Shown: positions 41,965 to 48,515 of the stretch, piece after piece
How positions within the stretch are numbered: the first letter of the stretch is position 1
Layout of the letters: the number at the start of each line of letters is the position of its first letter
Virus record (IMG/VR): IMGVR_UViG_3300010354_000140
Coordinates: 1-48,708 of that record
Origin: a virus
DNA: 48,708 nt
Direction: 5' to 3' (one strand)
Translations under genes and position numbers: made by a program
The notes under the pieces: generated by a model
What the model was told of the DNA's origin: nothing
Database searches by the model: none
Seen by the model: the letters and a program-made list of their open reading frames with translations, nothing else

Positions 41965-42261
41965 CTATTCTTCACATTCAAGGGCGAAAATGTGGCTGTT
42001 AATTTGCTCTTCAAGCTCAGAGATTGCACAGCGGATGGAGTAGCCGGAACCCCGGCAATCTTCTAGCGCATCGTATAACCTACTGAGCGCATCTTGTGCA
42101 TCTTCTAGGGTGGCAAATTCTGCGACGGTATCAGTGTGACCGCATTCTTCGGCGGTAAGGTAAAACATTTGTGGGATGGTGAGAGGGTAAACAATGCGGC
42201 CGCAATTGCGGCCGTTTTGATCACATGCAAAACGCTGATTTTTCGGCGTCAGTGTAGGCAA
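41965..42261 (-). CDS. Hypothetical protein, up to 98 aa
   Basis: From TTG 42261 the frame overlaps the Gp88-like gene end by 41 bases and runs through an 18-base palindrome. An ATG at 42168 would give 67 residues starting MFYLTAEECGHTDTVAEFAT. The body (LEDAQDALSRLYDALEDCRG, ISELEEQINSHIFALECEE) is acidic and helical with several cysteines. Family unknown; the start is uncertain. Confidence 0.5.
   Translation of the reverse strand: MPTLTPKNQRFACDQNGRNCGRIVYPLTIPQMFYLTAEECGHTDTVAEFATLEDAQDALSRLYDALEDCRGSGYSIRCAISELEEQINSHIFALECEE
42197..42214. terminator. 18-base perfect palindrome after the Gp88-like gene
   Basis: CGGCCGCAATTGCGGCCG lies six bases after the Gp88-like stop codon. It could fold into a strong stem. 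In the rightward direction it is followed by TTTT, in the leftward direction by a poor tract. May serve as a terminator or processing hairpin. Confidence 0.45.
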
Positions 42262-43114
42262 TGCCGTGGGGCAGTTTAAAGCGCAGCCCGATGATATGGC
42301 CGCCCATAGGATCAGCGGGGCGAAAATCAGTCAAATCACCATCACAAACAGGCAAAAAGGTTAAGTTATCACCGCCAACAATGCTTGTCACTTCCGCCAA
42401 TGTTGGCAGCGTTTTTCCCTTTTTCACCATAAAGGCGGCCGCAATGTTAACGCCATTTTTCAATGCATCGGCGGCAATCTTAAGATTGGCAGCATTCTGC
42501 CAACCGTCAAACGAGAACGTTAGGTGATAGCCTAAGCGGCGGCATTCTTGCCAATTGCGGCGGATTTTTGTGTAATCATAGAAAATTACACTCCGGCCAC
42601 TATCTCTAGAGATAATGTTGAAAATCTCGAAAATGTTACGCTGACCAATTGGCAGATCGTAACCGAACTTGCGGCGGCAAAATGTAGAAAATTCTGCCGT
42701 AACGTAAAAATCTACATTCTCCCACGCAATATCTGAGGTGCCATTCAAGCGTACGGCAATATCACCGTCATTTTTGTTTAGTTTGTCTAGAATCGCGCAA
42801 ACGAGAATCATAGAAAAACGCTTAGGGTCAGCAGCATAGGCTAAGGTGCGGCGAATTCTTGCGGCTTGTTTGTTTGTCATATAGACAGGATTCCCGGCAA
42901 AATGCAGGCAGATTTTTTTGCAATTGCCGGCGCCGGGGCAAACGTTAACGCCTGAAATATCGGCGGGCGCCAAATGTAGGATGTAGGTTTGGATGGCGCT
43001 TTTTTCTGTTTTAGGGTTGGTTGAGAGGATATCACGGTGGCTGATCTTATACTGTTTGGCCATGCTTGCCAAATCGGCAGGCATTTTTGCGCGAGAATTC
43101 AGAACTGCAGGCAT
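42221..43114 (-). CDS. Gp88-family phage protein, 297 aa
   Basis: The ATG at 43114 (MPAVLNSRAKMPADLASMAK) is preferred to an upstream frame extension. The region ILSTNPKTEKSAIQTYILHL, APADISGVNVCPGAGNCKKI and CLHFAGNPVYM matches the 'gene product 88' (GP88) family of mycobacteriophages and other phages. Its conserved C-P-x-A-x-x-C-K-x-x-C-L cysteine box (about residues 58-70) may bind metal. The rest is an alpha/beta domain with a VCDGDLTDFRPADPMG segment near the end. Function unknown in any phage I know of. Confidence 0.75.
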   Translation of the reverse strand: MPAVLNSRAKMPADLASMAKQYKISHRDILSTNPKTEKSAIQTYILHLAPADISGVNVCPGAGNCKKICLHFAGNPVYMTNKQAARIRRTLAYAADPKRFSMILVCAILDKLNKNDGDIAVRLNGTSDIAWENVDFYVTAEFSTFCRRKFGYDLPIGQRNIFEIFNIISRDSGRSVIFYDYTKIRRNWQECRRLGYHLTFSFDGWQNAANLKIAADALKNGVNIAAAFMVKKGKTLPTLAEVTSIVGGDNLTFLPVCDGDLTDFRPADPMGGHIIGLRFKLPHGIAYTDAEKSAFCM

Positions 43115-43154
43115 TTTTCTGTGGTGAAAATGTTTGTTTTGAATGTTTAGAAAA

Positions 43155-43319
43155 TCAGCGGCCGCTGATCTGCAGCAGACAAGCATCGGCGCTAGCGCCC
43201 GTGGCGCGGCAGGCTACAAAATGGCGCTGATCCTCCGATGCCAGACTGACAGCAAACAGGGCCAGCAGTGAACCGGCAAACAGGCCGGCGAGCTTGGCTG
43301 TGATGGCGGCGGCGTGCAT
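43155..43319 (-). CDS. Small protein with signal-peptide-like N-terminus, 54 aa
   Basis: From ATG 43319: MHAAAITAKLAGLFAGSLLA followed by LFAVSLAS and a short tail EDQRHFVACRATGASADACL with two cysteines. The hydrophobic N-terminus looks like a signal peptide or single membrane anchor. A longer in-frame extension upstream exists but looks non-coding. No ribosome site. It precedes the Gp88-like gene by 41 bases. Unknown; a periplasmic or membrane role is possible. Confidence 0.45.
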   Translation of the reverse strand: MHAAAITAKLAGLFAGSLLALFAVSLASEDQRHFVACRATGASADACLLQISGR

Positions 43320-43569
43320 GGTGGGGATGGTTTGAAAGGGGCCAGCGGATCGCTCCGCCGATGCCATAAACCATACAGGCCAAAATCGCGCAACGTATCG
43401 GCTCAGTGTGCGGAGATGATTCTGTCCACCATTGGCGGCCGTTGCCTTGACGGCAGGGGGGCCCATACGGTACGGGCACCCGCTTGCCTCCCATGGTCGC
43501 CACGACCCTTAGAACGATCGCGCCCGCGCGTACCATGGCGCCCACCATTGCGTCAAGCGTTGCAACATT

Positions 43570-43702
43570 CCGTCACACGGCCACAGCGCACAACGGTATC
43601 GTGATATCGCAGAACCGAGCGCAAGCTACTGTCACATTTTGTAACACGGCAGCAGGTATCACAGAATCGCCCAGAATCGCGAGATTGTCACAATCCGTCA
43701 CA
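43570..43702. repeat. GTCACA iteron-like repeats
   Basis: TGTCACATTTTGTAACA (43630-43646) and TGTCACAATCCGTCACA (43686-43702) share a 17-base plan: TGTCACA, four bases, GT[A/C]ACA, with the copies 56 bases apart. CCGTCACACGG (43570-43580) is a palindromic relative. They lie in a gene-free stretch (43320-44077) whose left part, to about 43560, is GC-rich and shows nothing else I can support. Confidence 0.45.
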
Positions 43703-43760
43703 GAGGCCGATACTACGGTTTGGCGATCGGGAATCAGGAGAATCGGGCAGGGTAGTGCAT

Positions 43761-43975
43761 GCGTACTATCAGCGCAGCTTATGGGAGCCATAGGCTCAGC
43801 TTATGGTACAAACGTACTGTGTGACAGTGGCGGACTGGCACAAGTGCAGGCGTACTATCAGCGGAGCTTATGTTACAGATAGGCAGGGCTTATGGTACAG
43901 GCGTACTAGTGAGCCTATCACGCTATCGTTATACGCGCATAGGAGCATAGGAGCATACTACGGTAGCGTTATACG
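43761..43975. repeat. 89-base tandem repeat array with GTAC-containing motifs
   Basis: GCGTACTATCAGCG[C/G]AGCTTATG occurs at 43761 and 43850. GCTTATGGTACA[AA/GG]CGTACT occurs at 43799 and 43888. All are offset by exactly 89 bases, so a ~58-base block is duplicated. CGTACT therefore appears four times with spacings 51, 38 and 51. Further on, GCATAGGA repeats in tandem (43938-43956) and [T/G]CGTTATACG at 43926 and 43966. No coding frame explains this. Confidence 0.6.
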
Positions 43976-44004
43976 ATTTTATGGGAATAGTGGGAAATTG
44001 CCTG

Positions 44005-44041
44005 ATACACCGCTGGCCAGGACATAAATACACCGCTGGCC
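44005..44041. repeat. ATACACCGCTGGCC direct repeat
   Basis: Two exact 14-base copies (44005-44018, 44028-44041), 23 bases apart, lie directly before the 3' end of the NUMOD4/HNH gene. They continue the repeat-rich region to its right edge. Confidence 0.55.
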
Positions 44042-44077
44042 GGGTCTTTTAGGCAGCTAGCCGGATCCGAAACGCCT

Positions 44078-44686
44078 TCAAACAATACATTTTCCATCCG
44101 GATCCAGCAATACTTTTTTCATCCGGACCCTTCCATTTAGATTGTGATCTTGATGACGCCAACTCTCAAAACGACACATTTTCTTAACTGCATTATGGGA
44201 AACTTTTAATTCTTTTGCAATGGAATAAGCGCTTTCTCCGTATTTAACGCGTAAGCGAATTGCTGTCACTTGCAGTGAGGTAAATTTAGCGTTTTTCTTT
44301 GCTTCGCCGCATGCTTGTAAGCCATTTTCCCATGCGTGTCTTATATTGTCACTGTTGGTTGTCCATTCAAGATTAGAAATGTGGCTATTGAGCTTGTTTC
44401 CGTCTTTATGGTTTACGCACCATTTGCTTCCGCCTATCCCAACTTCTCCAGGGGCGGGAGGCATCCAAGTAAGGCGCATCAAGTAATAGATAGTACGAGG
44501 TTTAGCTTTGTTATTTTCTCTCAATAACACCCATGGATAGGAATGAGTGGCGTCTGTTTGCGGACTCATGAGCCTTGATTTGGCTACGCTCCAAACCTCG
44601 CCTTTCTCATTGATGAAATAGCGTCCATCGTACCCAGGGATCTCCTTGAATCCTTCAGGCACACTGTTATGCTTATATTCAGCCAT
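44078..44686 (-). CDS. NUMOD4/HNH homing-type endonuclease, 202 aa
   Basis: ATG 44686 (MAEYKHNSVPEGFKEIPGYD) chosen over upstream frame extensions. NUMOD4 motif: EGFKEIPGYDGRYFINEKGE ending in VWSV. HNH: WCVNHKDGNKLNSHISNLEW and TTNSDNIRHAWENGLQ. A C-terminal part ASYSIAKELKVSH-like (SAYSIAKELKVSHNAVKK) is a helix-turn-helix. This is the standard architecture of free-standing phage HNH homing endonucleases. It adjoins the repeat-rich region, as mobile nucleases often lie in intergenic zones. Confidence 0.87.
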   Translation of the reverse strand: MAEYKHNSVPEGFKEIPGYDGRYFINEKGEVWSVAKSRLMSPQTDATHSYPWVLLRENNKAKPRTIYYLMRLTWMPPAPGEVGIGGSKWCVNHKDGNKLNSHISNLEWTTNSDNIRHAWENGLQACGEAKKNAKFTSLQVTAIRLRVKYGESAYSIAKELKVSHNAVKKMCRFESWRHQDHNLNGRVRMKKVLLDPDGKCIV

Positions 44687-44766
44687 GGCCAAACTGCTTC
44701 TTTGGTAGTGGTTAGAAACGATACGGGACTGGCATCTCGCATCGTTTCGCCATGCTAACAATTATT

Positions 44767-44925
44767 TCACCAGCTTTCTTTATTGTGCGCGGCCTCGATG
44801 GCCGCTTTTTCATGAGGATATGGCCCACCAACAATGCTTTCATTATCATCGTCGTAGAAATACCAACCTTCCACTAGTTCAGTGCCCTTACAGCAGTCTT
44901 CCGAGAAGAAATCAATGAGAAGCAT
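44767..44925 (-). CDS. Small protein, 52 aa
   Basis: Below 60 codons but clear: MLLIDFFSEDCCKGTELVEG, WYFYDDDNESIVGGPYPHEK, AAIEAAHNKESW. W-Y-F-Y-D-x-D...G-G-P-Y...E-K-A-A-I-E-A is a common pattern of short phage proteins. A hairpin GCGGCC/GGCCGC with T5 at 44789-44810 lies in its coding 3' part and is not taken as a terminator. Starts three bases downstream of the 101-residue gene's stop region. Confidence 0.65.
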   Translation of the reverse strand: MLLIDFFSEDCCKGTELVEGWYFYDDDNESIVGGPYPHEKAAIEAAHNKESW

Positions 44926-44927
44926 GA

Positions 44928-45233
44928 TCAAACTCTCTTAAATTTGGACAAAGACAGGTTCCAGAGTCCTGCGCTCATATCACCAGGACGATAAAGCACA
45001 TAAGAAGCCTTTTCTAGCACCATTCCACCTTCACCATCGGGAATAGCTTGTGCGTCATCTTGCCAAATGCCTTTGCATTGGCCATTATCGTCAAACACGC
45101 CTATTTCCCATTCATTGTCTTCCATGCATTGTCTCACGTGGAAGATGAGGTCTTTGAGAGAGGCTGCTTGGTAGCAGCCTTGCGTGGGAGGGAAATAGGG
45201 GCCATTGCCAGAGAAGCAGCGAACAGTGTGCAT
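44928..45233 (-). CDS. Hypothetical protein, 101 aa
   Basis: Starts MHTVRCFSGNGPYFPPTQGC and continues with YQAASLKDLIFHVRQCMEDN and WEIGVFDDNGQCKGIWQDD. Trp, Cys and acidic residues mix in a small alpha/beta protein. No family recognised. It belongs to the short leftward row with the genes at 45248 and 44767. Confidence 0.65.
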   Translation of the reverse strand: MHTVRCFSGNGPYFPPTQGCYQAASLKDLIFHVRQCMEDNEWEIGVFDDNGQCKGIWQDDAQAIPDGEGGMVLEKASYVLYRPGDMSAGLWNLSLSKFKRV

Positions 45234-45247
45234 GATGGTTTCAAAGA

Positions 45248-45436
45248 TTAGTCTTCGTGAATGATGCGAAAATCAGGATCGTTGTCTTTTTTGATCCACC
45301 GGCATTGATTGAGCTGAGGCAGCACAATAAAAAGCTTATCGTGATGGTTTTGTTCAACAATGGCAGTGGTGATAGTGGAGCCAATGCGGCTACGACCTCT
45401 GTTTGAGACGGCGATGATGTGGACGATGTCTTGCAT
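45248..45436 (-). CDS. Hypothetical protein, 62 aa
   Basis: From ATG 45436: MQDIVHIIAVSNRGRSRIGS, TITTAIVEQNHHDKLFIVLP and QLNQCRWIKKDNDPDFRIIH. A compact beta/alpha sequence with good coding character; a second frame on the same stretch (45241-45663) is low-complexity and rejected. Upstream lies a hairpin GGGCCGC...GCGGCCC (45452-45470). Family unknown. Confidence 0.6.
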   Translation of the reverse strand: MQDIVHIIAVSNRGRSRIGSTITTAIVEQNHHDKLFIVLPQLNQCRWIKKDNDPDFRIIHED

Positions 45437-45478
45437 GGTTCTAGGGGAGAAGGGCCGCTGATGGCGGCCCCAGGAGGA

Positions 45479-45763
45479 TCAGGAGGCTTGTTGGAGTTGC
45501 CATTGCTTGTCCATCCAGCGCTGGCGGTCCTCAGCGCTTTCAAACAAGGCCACGGGCTCTTCGCTGTTGGGGCGAGTGCAGAAGAACTTGCTGGTGAGCA
45601 GCTTGCTGGTGCGAGCATCGCGGAAGTCTGCAGTCCAGAGCCAGAAGCCCATGCAGGAGGCAACGAGCTTCACGCGACGCTCAGTGCCAGCAGGAGCGCA
45701 AGCACGCCACCACTGACCTTCTGTGGGGCGGAAGCAATCCATGGTGAAGACGAGGTGGTTCAT
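45479..45763 (-). CDS. Hypothetical protein downstream of promoter module 1, 94 aa
   Basis: ATG 45763 (MNHLVFTMDCFRPTEGQWWR), AGGA just upstream. Body ACAPAGTERRVKLVASCMGF, WLWTADFRDARTSKLLTSKF and a helical end EDRQRWMDKQWQLQQAS. Unusually rich in Trp and Arg. It is the first gene after conserved promoter module 1 and could be an early phage protein. Family unknown. Confidence 0.65.
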   Translation of the reverse strand: MNHLVFTMDCFRPTEGQWWRACAPAGTERRVKLVASCMGFWLWTADFRDARTSKLLTSKFFCTRPNSEEPVALFESAEDRQRWMDKQWQLQQAS

Positions 45764-45780
45764 GATCCTGGAGAGAAGAG

Positions 45781-45835
45781 GGGCATCGCTGCCCTGTACG
45801 AAAAGAAATTTAGACGGAAACGGGCCTGGTGTCAA
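45781..45835 (-). promoter_or_regulatory. Promoter-leader module 1
   Basis: On the minus strand: TTGACA (45835-45830), exactly 17 bases, TAAATT (45812-45807), then 12 bases containing TTCTTTTCG, then the hairpin GGGCA-GCGA-TGCCC (45794-45781), a GNRA loop. The -35 overlaps the stop of the upstream gene. See modules at 46438, 47304 and 48421. Confidence 0.75.
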
Positions 45836-46104
45836 GTGGTGACCAGGATGTAGCGGCAAGGGACCATGGTTTCCGGCAGCTCAGGCCCGTCATCACCGAC
45901 CATGTGCCAATTGTCTTCATCATCCTGCCAGTCCAAGCATTCTGTTATTCCATCGTTAATTAAATCAATAAGCTCTTGCTTTAACAGCACAAAATGCAAA
46001 TAAACGGCATTGTCGGAAGCATTAAGCCATAAGCCATTGTCTCGGTCAAGGCCAAGATAATTAATTGCTTGATCAATGTCGTGCAGATCAAAAGAAACAG
46101 TCAT
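45832..46104 (-). CDS. Hypothetical acidic protein, 90 aa
   Basis: ATG 46104 (MTVSFDLHDIDQAINYLGLD) directly follows the T-rich stretch of a terminator-like hairpin. The body holds DGITECLDWQDDEDNWHMVG and ends PETMVPCRYILVTT. Very acidic in the middle, helical start. Upstream frame extension through the hairpin (to 46287) looks non-coding. Family unknown. Confidence 0.62.
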   Translation of the reverse strand: MTVSFDLHDIDQAINYLGLDRDNGLWLNASDNAVYLHFVLLKQELIDLINDGITECLDWQDDEDNWHMVGDDGPELPETMVPCRYILVTT

Positions 46105-46143
46105 GAGAAAAAAGAAGAAGAAAAGAAGGCCGCTGTAGCGGCC
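46105..46143 (-). terminator. Terminator-like hairpin followed by T/C tract and start codon
   Basis: GGCCGC-TACA-GCGGCC (46143-46128) followed by TTCTTTTCTTCTTCTTTTTT and then the ATG at 46104. Third example of a hairpin-tract-ATG arrangement in this window. It ends the transcript from promoter module 2. Confidence 0.65.
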
Positions 46144-46159
46144 ATTAAGAAAACAGCCT

Positions 46160-46417
46160 TTAGAAGCCCCATTCTGCACGAGGCTTGTAGCCAAGCTGGC
46201 GCAGTTCTTGCCAAATGGCGCGAGCTTTTTCAACGGAAGGATAGGAAGCACGCTCGCTACGATCAGGCATGTGCCAGGAGCGACCACCTTCGATTTTCAG
46301 GGTGTATTTTTCAATACGGACAAATTCACGATCGCGATAAGTGGTGAATTCTACGAGATCAAGATTGGGAGCCATGAGAGCGAAGCTCTGGCTTTCGGGA
46401 GTGCGTTGGAAGGCCAT
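46160..46417 (-). CDS. Hypothetical protein downstream of promoter module 2, 85 aa
   Basis: ATG 46417 has AGGAG six bases upstream, an ideal ribosome site. Sequence: MAFQRTPESQSFALMAPNLD, EFTTYRDREFVRIEKYTLKI, SWHMPDRSERASYPSVEKAR and WQELRQLGYKPR. The pattern of a small alpha/beta protein with a final W-x-E-L-x-x-x-G-Y helix is seen in many phage accessory genes, but no family is named. It is flanked by promoter module 2 and a terminator, forming a one-gene unit. Confidence 0.7.
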   Translation of the reverse strand: MAFQRTPESQSFALMAPNLDLVEFTTYRDREFVRIEKYTLKIEGGRSWHMPDRSERASYPSVEKARAIWQELRQLGYKPRAEWGF

Positions 46418-46437
46418 GGTTGTCTCCTGAGGATGGT

Positions 46438-46492
46438 GGGCATCTCTGCCCCGTTCGAAAAGAAATTTAGTCCATTTGGGCGGGCCTGTCAA
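46438..46492 (-). promoter_or_regulatory. Promoter-leader module 2
   Basis: Minus strand: TTGACA (46492-46487), 17 bases, TAAATT (46469-46464), 12 bases with TTCTTTTCG, then GGGCA-GAGA-TGCCC (46451-46438). It starts at the stop codon of the upstream gene and drives the 85-residue gene. Confidence 0.78.
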
Positions 46493-46495
46493 GCC

Positions 46496-46771
46496 CTAGC
46501 CCCATTGAGGATCACGAGCAATGGACTGAGGCAGGTCGATAATCCAAGAGGTGTAGACAGGTGCTGAGCGATCCACCTTGATCAGGCCACGCTCCTCAAG
46601 AGCTTCAATGGCACGGAGGTATTCTGGAAGGCGGGAATTTTGCATGGGCATGCGCGGCACAAAGCATGGTGCATGGCGATGTTTTCTTTTGTGATAGAGC
46701 ACGTAAGTGTAAAGATTGCGTTGGTTGATGGGGAGAGCTTCTTGCTTGTAAGGGGCGCGTTTTTTTGTCAT
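46496..46771 (-). CDS. Hypothetical basic protein with winged-helix-like end, 91 aa
   Basis: Starts MTKKRAPYKQEALPINQRNL and has YTYVLYHKRKHRHAPCFVPR followed by RLPEYLRAIEALEERGLIKV DRSAPVY-type winged-helix-like tail (helix, E-R-G-L-I-x-V wing). It resembles small DNA-binding proteins. It lies two bases after the upstream gene and ends at promoter module 2. Function unknown; a regulator of early genes is possible. Confidence 0.65.
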   Translation of the reverse strand: MTKKRAPYKQEALPINQRNLYTYVLYHKRKHRHAPCFVPRMPMQNSRLPEYLRAIEALEERGLIKVDRSAPVYTSWIIDLPQSIARDPQWG

Positions 46772-46773
46772 TG

Positions 46774-47052
46774 TCAGAAAGGAGCCTGGTCGTTAATGCC
46801 TTCAACAATCTTCCCTGCATAGTCACGAGCGGCGTACAAGCAGGAGAAGGCTTCTTTGCGTTGATCGCGAGCTTCGTAGAAAGCGCTGTCGCCTTGAGGG
46901 TAGAAATCGCGGCCGTTAAGCGTGGCTTCGCTTAGTGCATCAATGGCTGCCTGAATGGCATAGTATGCTTTTTCGTATTCTTCACGGAGAGTGTTGGCTC
47001 CAGTGCCATTGAGGTGGATGGTGGGAACGAGAGGGTTGATGCAATTGGCCAT
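46774..47052 (-). CDS. Hypothetical helical protein, 92 aa
   Basis: ATG 47052, two bases after the stop of the upstream gene; the TTG at 47058 is rejected. Sequence MANCINPLVPTIHLNGTGAN, REEYEKAYYAIQAAIDALSE and YEARDQRKEAFSCLYAARDY suggest an all-helical protein with heptad-like spacing. Family unknown. Confidence 0.68.
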   Translation of the reverse strand: MANCINPLVPTIHLNGTGANTLREEYEKAYYAIQAAIDALSEATLNGRDFYPQGDSAFYEARDQRKEAFSCLYAARDYAGKIVEGINDQAPF

Positions 47053-47054
47053 GA

Positions 47055-47285
47055 TCAAGAAATGCGCTGATAGGAGAAGGAAACGTTACTGATGGAAGGG
47101 TTAATGTCCTGCCAGCTCTGCAGATAGTGGGAAGAGGCAAAGACGATGGAAGGAGTGGCAAGCAAGGCTGGGCGTGTTTTGGTGCAGTGCTCAGCAACAG
47201 TGCCATCTGCGAAATGGAGCAGTTCCGTCACGCGAAACAAGCCAGAAGGGTCACTGTGCTGGCTGTAGCAAACGGGATAAGCCAT
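47055..47285 (-). CDS. Hypothetical protein downstream of promoter module 3, 76 aa
   Basis: ATG 47285 with GGAGG about five bases upstream (GGAGGCAACCATG). Sequence MAYPVCYSQHSDPSGLFRVT, HFADGTVAEHCTKTRPALLA and TPSIVFASSHYLQSWQDINP, beta-rich with several Cys and His. First gene of the unit begun by module 3. Family unknown. Confidence 0.68.
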   Translation of the reverse strand: MAYPVCYSQHSDPSGLFRVTELLHFADGTVAEHCTKTRPALLATPSIVFASSHYLQSWQDINPSISNVSFSYQRIS

Positions 47286-47303
47286 GGTTGCCTCCGGAAA
47301 AGC

Positions 47304-47359
47304 GGACGTCTCCGTCCCTCAACGAAATTAAAGTTAGTTCAAAACGAGGAGCCTGTAAA
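47304..47359 (-). promoter_or_regulatory. Promoter-leader module 3
   Basis: Minus strand: TTTACA (47359-47354), 17 bases, TAACTT (47336-47331), 13 bases, then GGACG-GAGA-CGTCC (47317-47304). The stem differs from modules 1 and 2 at two positions, with matching changes on the opposite arm, and keeps the GNRA loop. The spacer shares CTCGTTTTGAACTAA with module 4. Confidence 0.72.
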
Positions 47360-47384
47360 GCCCCTCGTTGATTAGCGCTGCTTA

Positions 47385-48392
47385 TCAGGCGGCCAGAGCC
47401 AGCTGGTGAGCCTTGGTGAGCGTATTGGCGGCATTGCCCCACCAGATGCTTTCTAGGCGCTGGCGGGCGCTTTCAATGGCATCCTTGCTGCGGCCAGCAT
47501 CATGCGTGAGGTATTCGCTGACGGCTTGGTAAGCGCCCCAATAGGTGCCTTGCACGCCTTTAATATCGAAGCCAATGCCTTCTCCATTGAATTTATTGGC
47601 AATGCTGTCCCAACAGGCAAGGTCTTCCAGCTTCTTGGGGCGCTGCGTGGTTTTGTCTCCGCGCTTGTCATTAGTTGTGCCTGCCAATTGATCAGCAAAC
47701 ACGTTTTCGCAATATTTGCGGAAATCAGCAGCCAGGCATGGTTTGGTGGCCATGATTTTCAGCTCTTCAATGCCAGCAGTGAATTGTTGACGCTTAAAGC
47801 AAATGATTTCAGGCAGTTTCTCAATGATTGCATTGGCATTAGTTGTGTGGCGCACGCTCATGCGTCGTTTTGCCATGCGCTTGTTTTCTGCATGGCCCAA
47901 TGCAGCAGAGAGCGTGTTTTGACATACCACGCGAATGGGCGAGAACATTGTCTGGAACGATACTGTTCCATCGTGAGAAGTGCAGCCAATAAGATATTGA
48001 TAGACGCTATCGCCTGGCAACACGTCAGCTTCGCTTTGATTGACTAGGGCAGTAAATGCCACTCTCTTGCCACCATCGAGCACGACCACGGCATCCATGG
48101 TGATATCTTCGCGAACTGCTACTGCAATGCGAATGAGCTGTTCGTTTTGAACAATGGTGTAGGAATCAGCTTTGACGCTAAGAGTGGCGTCAGTGTCAGC
48201 GCGAGCAATGCGCTGCCATCCTTCAATGGGCGTGCCAGTGGGGTCGAAGATGGGAGTGCTGATCACTTGCCAATCAGCATCGGCCAGGCGGAATGCTTCG
48301 CGAGCAGGCATGGTACCATCGACAACAGTGCCGAGACCGTGCCATGCGGCTTGGCCATGGAAAAAGGCGCCGCTTTGGAATTGATGAGCCAT
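47385..48392 (-). CDS. DUF932 phage/plasmid-like protein, 335 aa
   Basis: ATG 48392 (MAHQFQSGAFFHGQAAWHGL) chosen; upstream residues are leader. The motifs AWHGLGTVVDGTMPAREAFR, ADADWQVISTPIFD, DSVYQYLIGCTSHDGTVSFQ, RVVCQNTLSAALGHAENKRM and QLESIWWGN-type end (ARQRLESIWWGNAANTLTKA) match the DUF932/TIGR03299 family common in phages and plasmids. The function is not established; links to DNA replication or recombination have been suggested. It is under promoter module 4, the rightmost. Confidence 0.86.
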   Translation of the reverse strand: MAHQFQSGAFFHGQAAWHGLGTVVDGTMPAREAFRLADADWQVISTPIFDPTGTPIEGWQRIARADTDATLSVKADSYTIVQNEQLIRIAVAVREDITMDAVVVLDGGKRVAFTALVNQSEADVLPGDSVYQYLIGCTSHDGTVSFQTMFSPIRVVCQNTLSAALGHAENKRMAKRRMSVRHTTNANAIIEKLPEIICFKRQQFTAGIEELKIMATKPCLAADFRKYCENVFADQLAGTTNDKRGDKTTQRPKKLEDLACWDSIANKFNGEGIGFDIKGVQGTYWGAYQAVSEYLTHDAGRSKDAIESARQRLESIWWGNAANTLTKAHQLALAA

Positions 48393-48420
48393 GGTTGAGA
48401 AAAGCAGGAGGAGGAGGACA

Positions 48421-48475
48421 GGCATCGAGCTGCCCTCACGAAAAGAAAATTAGTTCAAAACGAGGGGCGCGTCAA
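48421..48475 (-). promoter_or_regulatory. Promoter-leader module 4
   Basis: Minus strand: TTGACG (48475-48470), 17 bases, TAATTT (48452-48447), 12 bases with TTCTTTTCG, then a stem GGCA...TGCC (48434-48421) with a six-base loop GCTCGA. Less perfect hairpin than the others, same spacing. Drives the DUF932 gene. Confidence 0.72.
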
Positions 48476-48515
48476 GCCCTGTTGCAAAGCTTCACAATGG
48501 GCACTGAGGACAGGG

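Noticed and set aside
43573-43791. Minus-strand 72-residue frame across the GTCACA repeats
   Set aside because: Its composition (Val, Cys, Ala) follows the DNA repeats; no ribosome site and no neighbouring coupling.
43761-43975. Possible CRISPR array
   Set aside because: Repeats are only two copies per family with diverged spacers that are themselves repeated; no cas genes.
44789-44810. GCGGCC/GGCCGC hairpin with T5 as a rightward terminator
   Set aside because: It lies inside the 52-residue minus-strand gene, where the stem encodes KAAIEAA; no rightward transcript is evident.
45241-45663. Minus-strand 140-residue frame
   Set aside because: Low-complexity Ser/Pro/Ala sequence overlapping better genes at 45248 and 45479.
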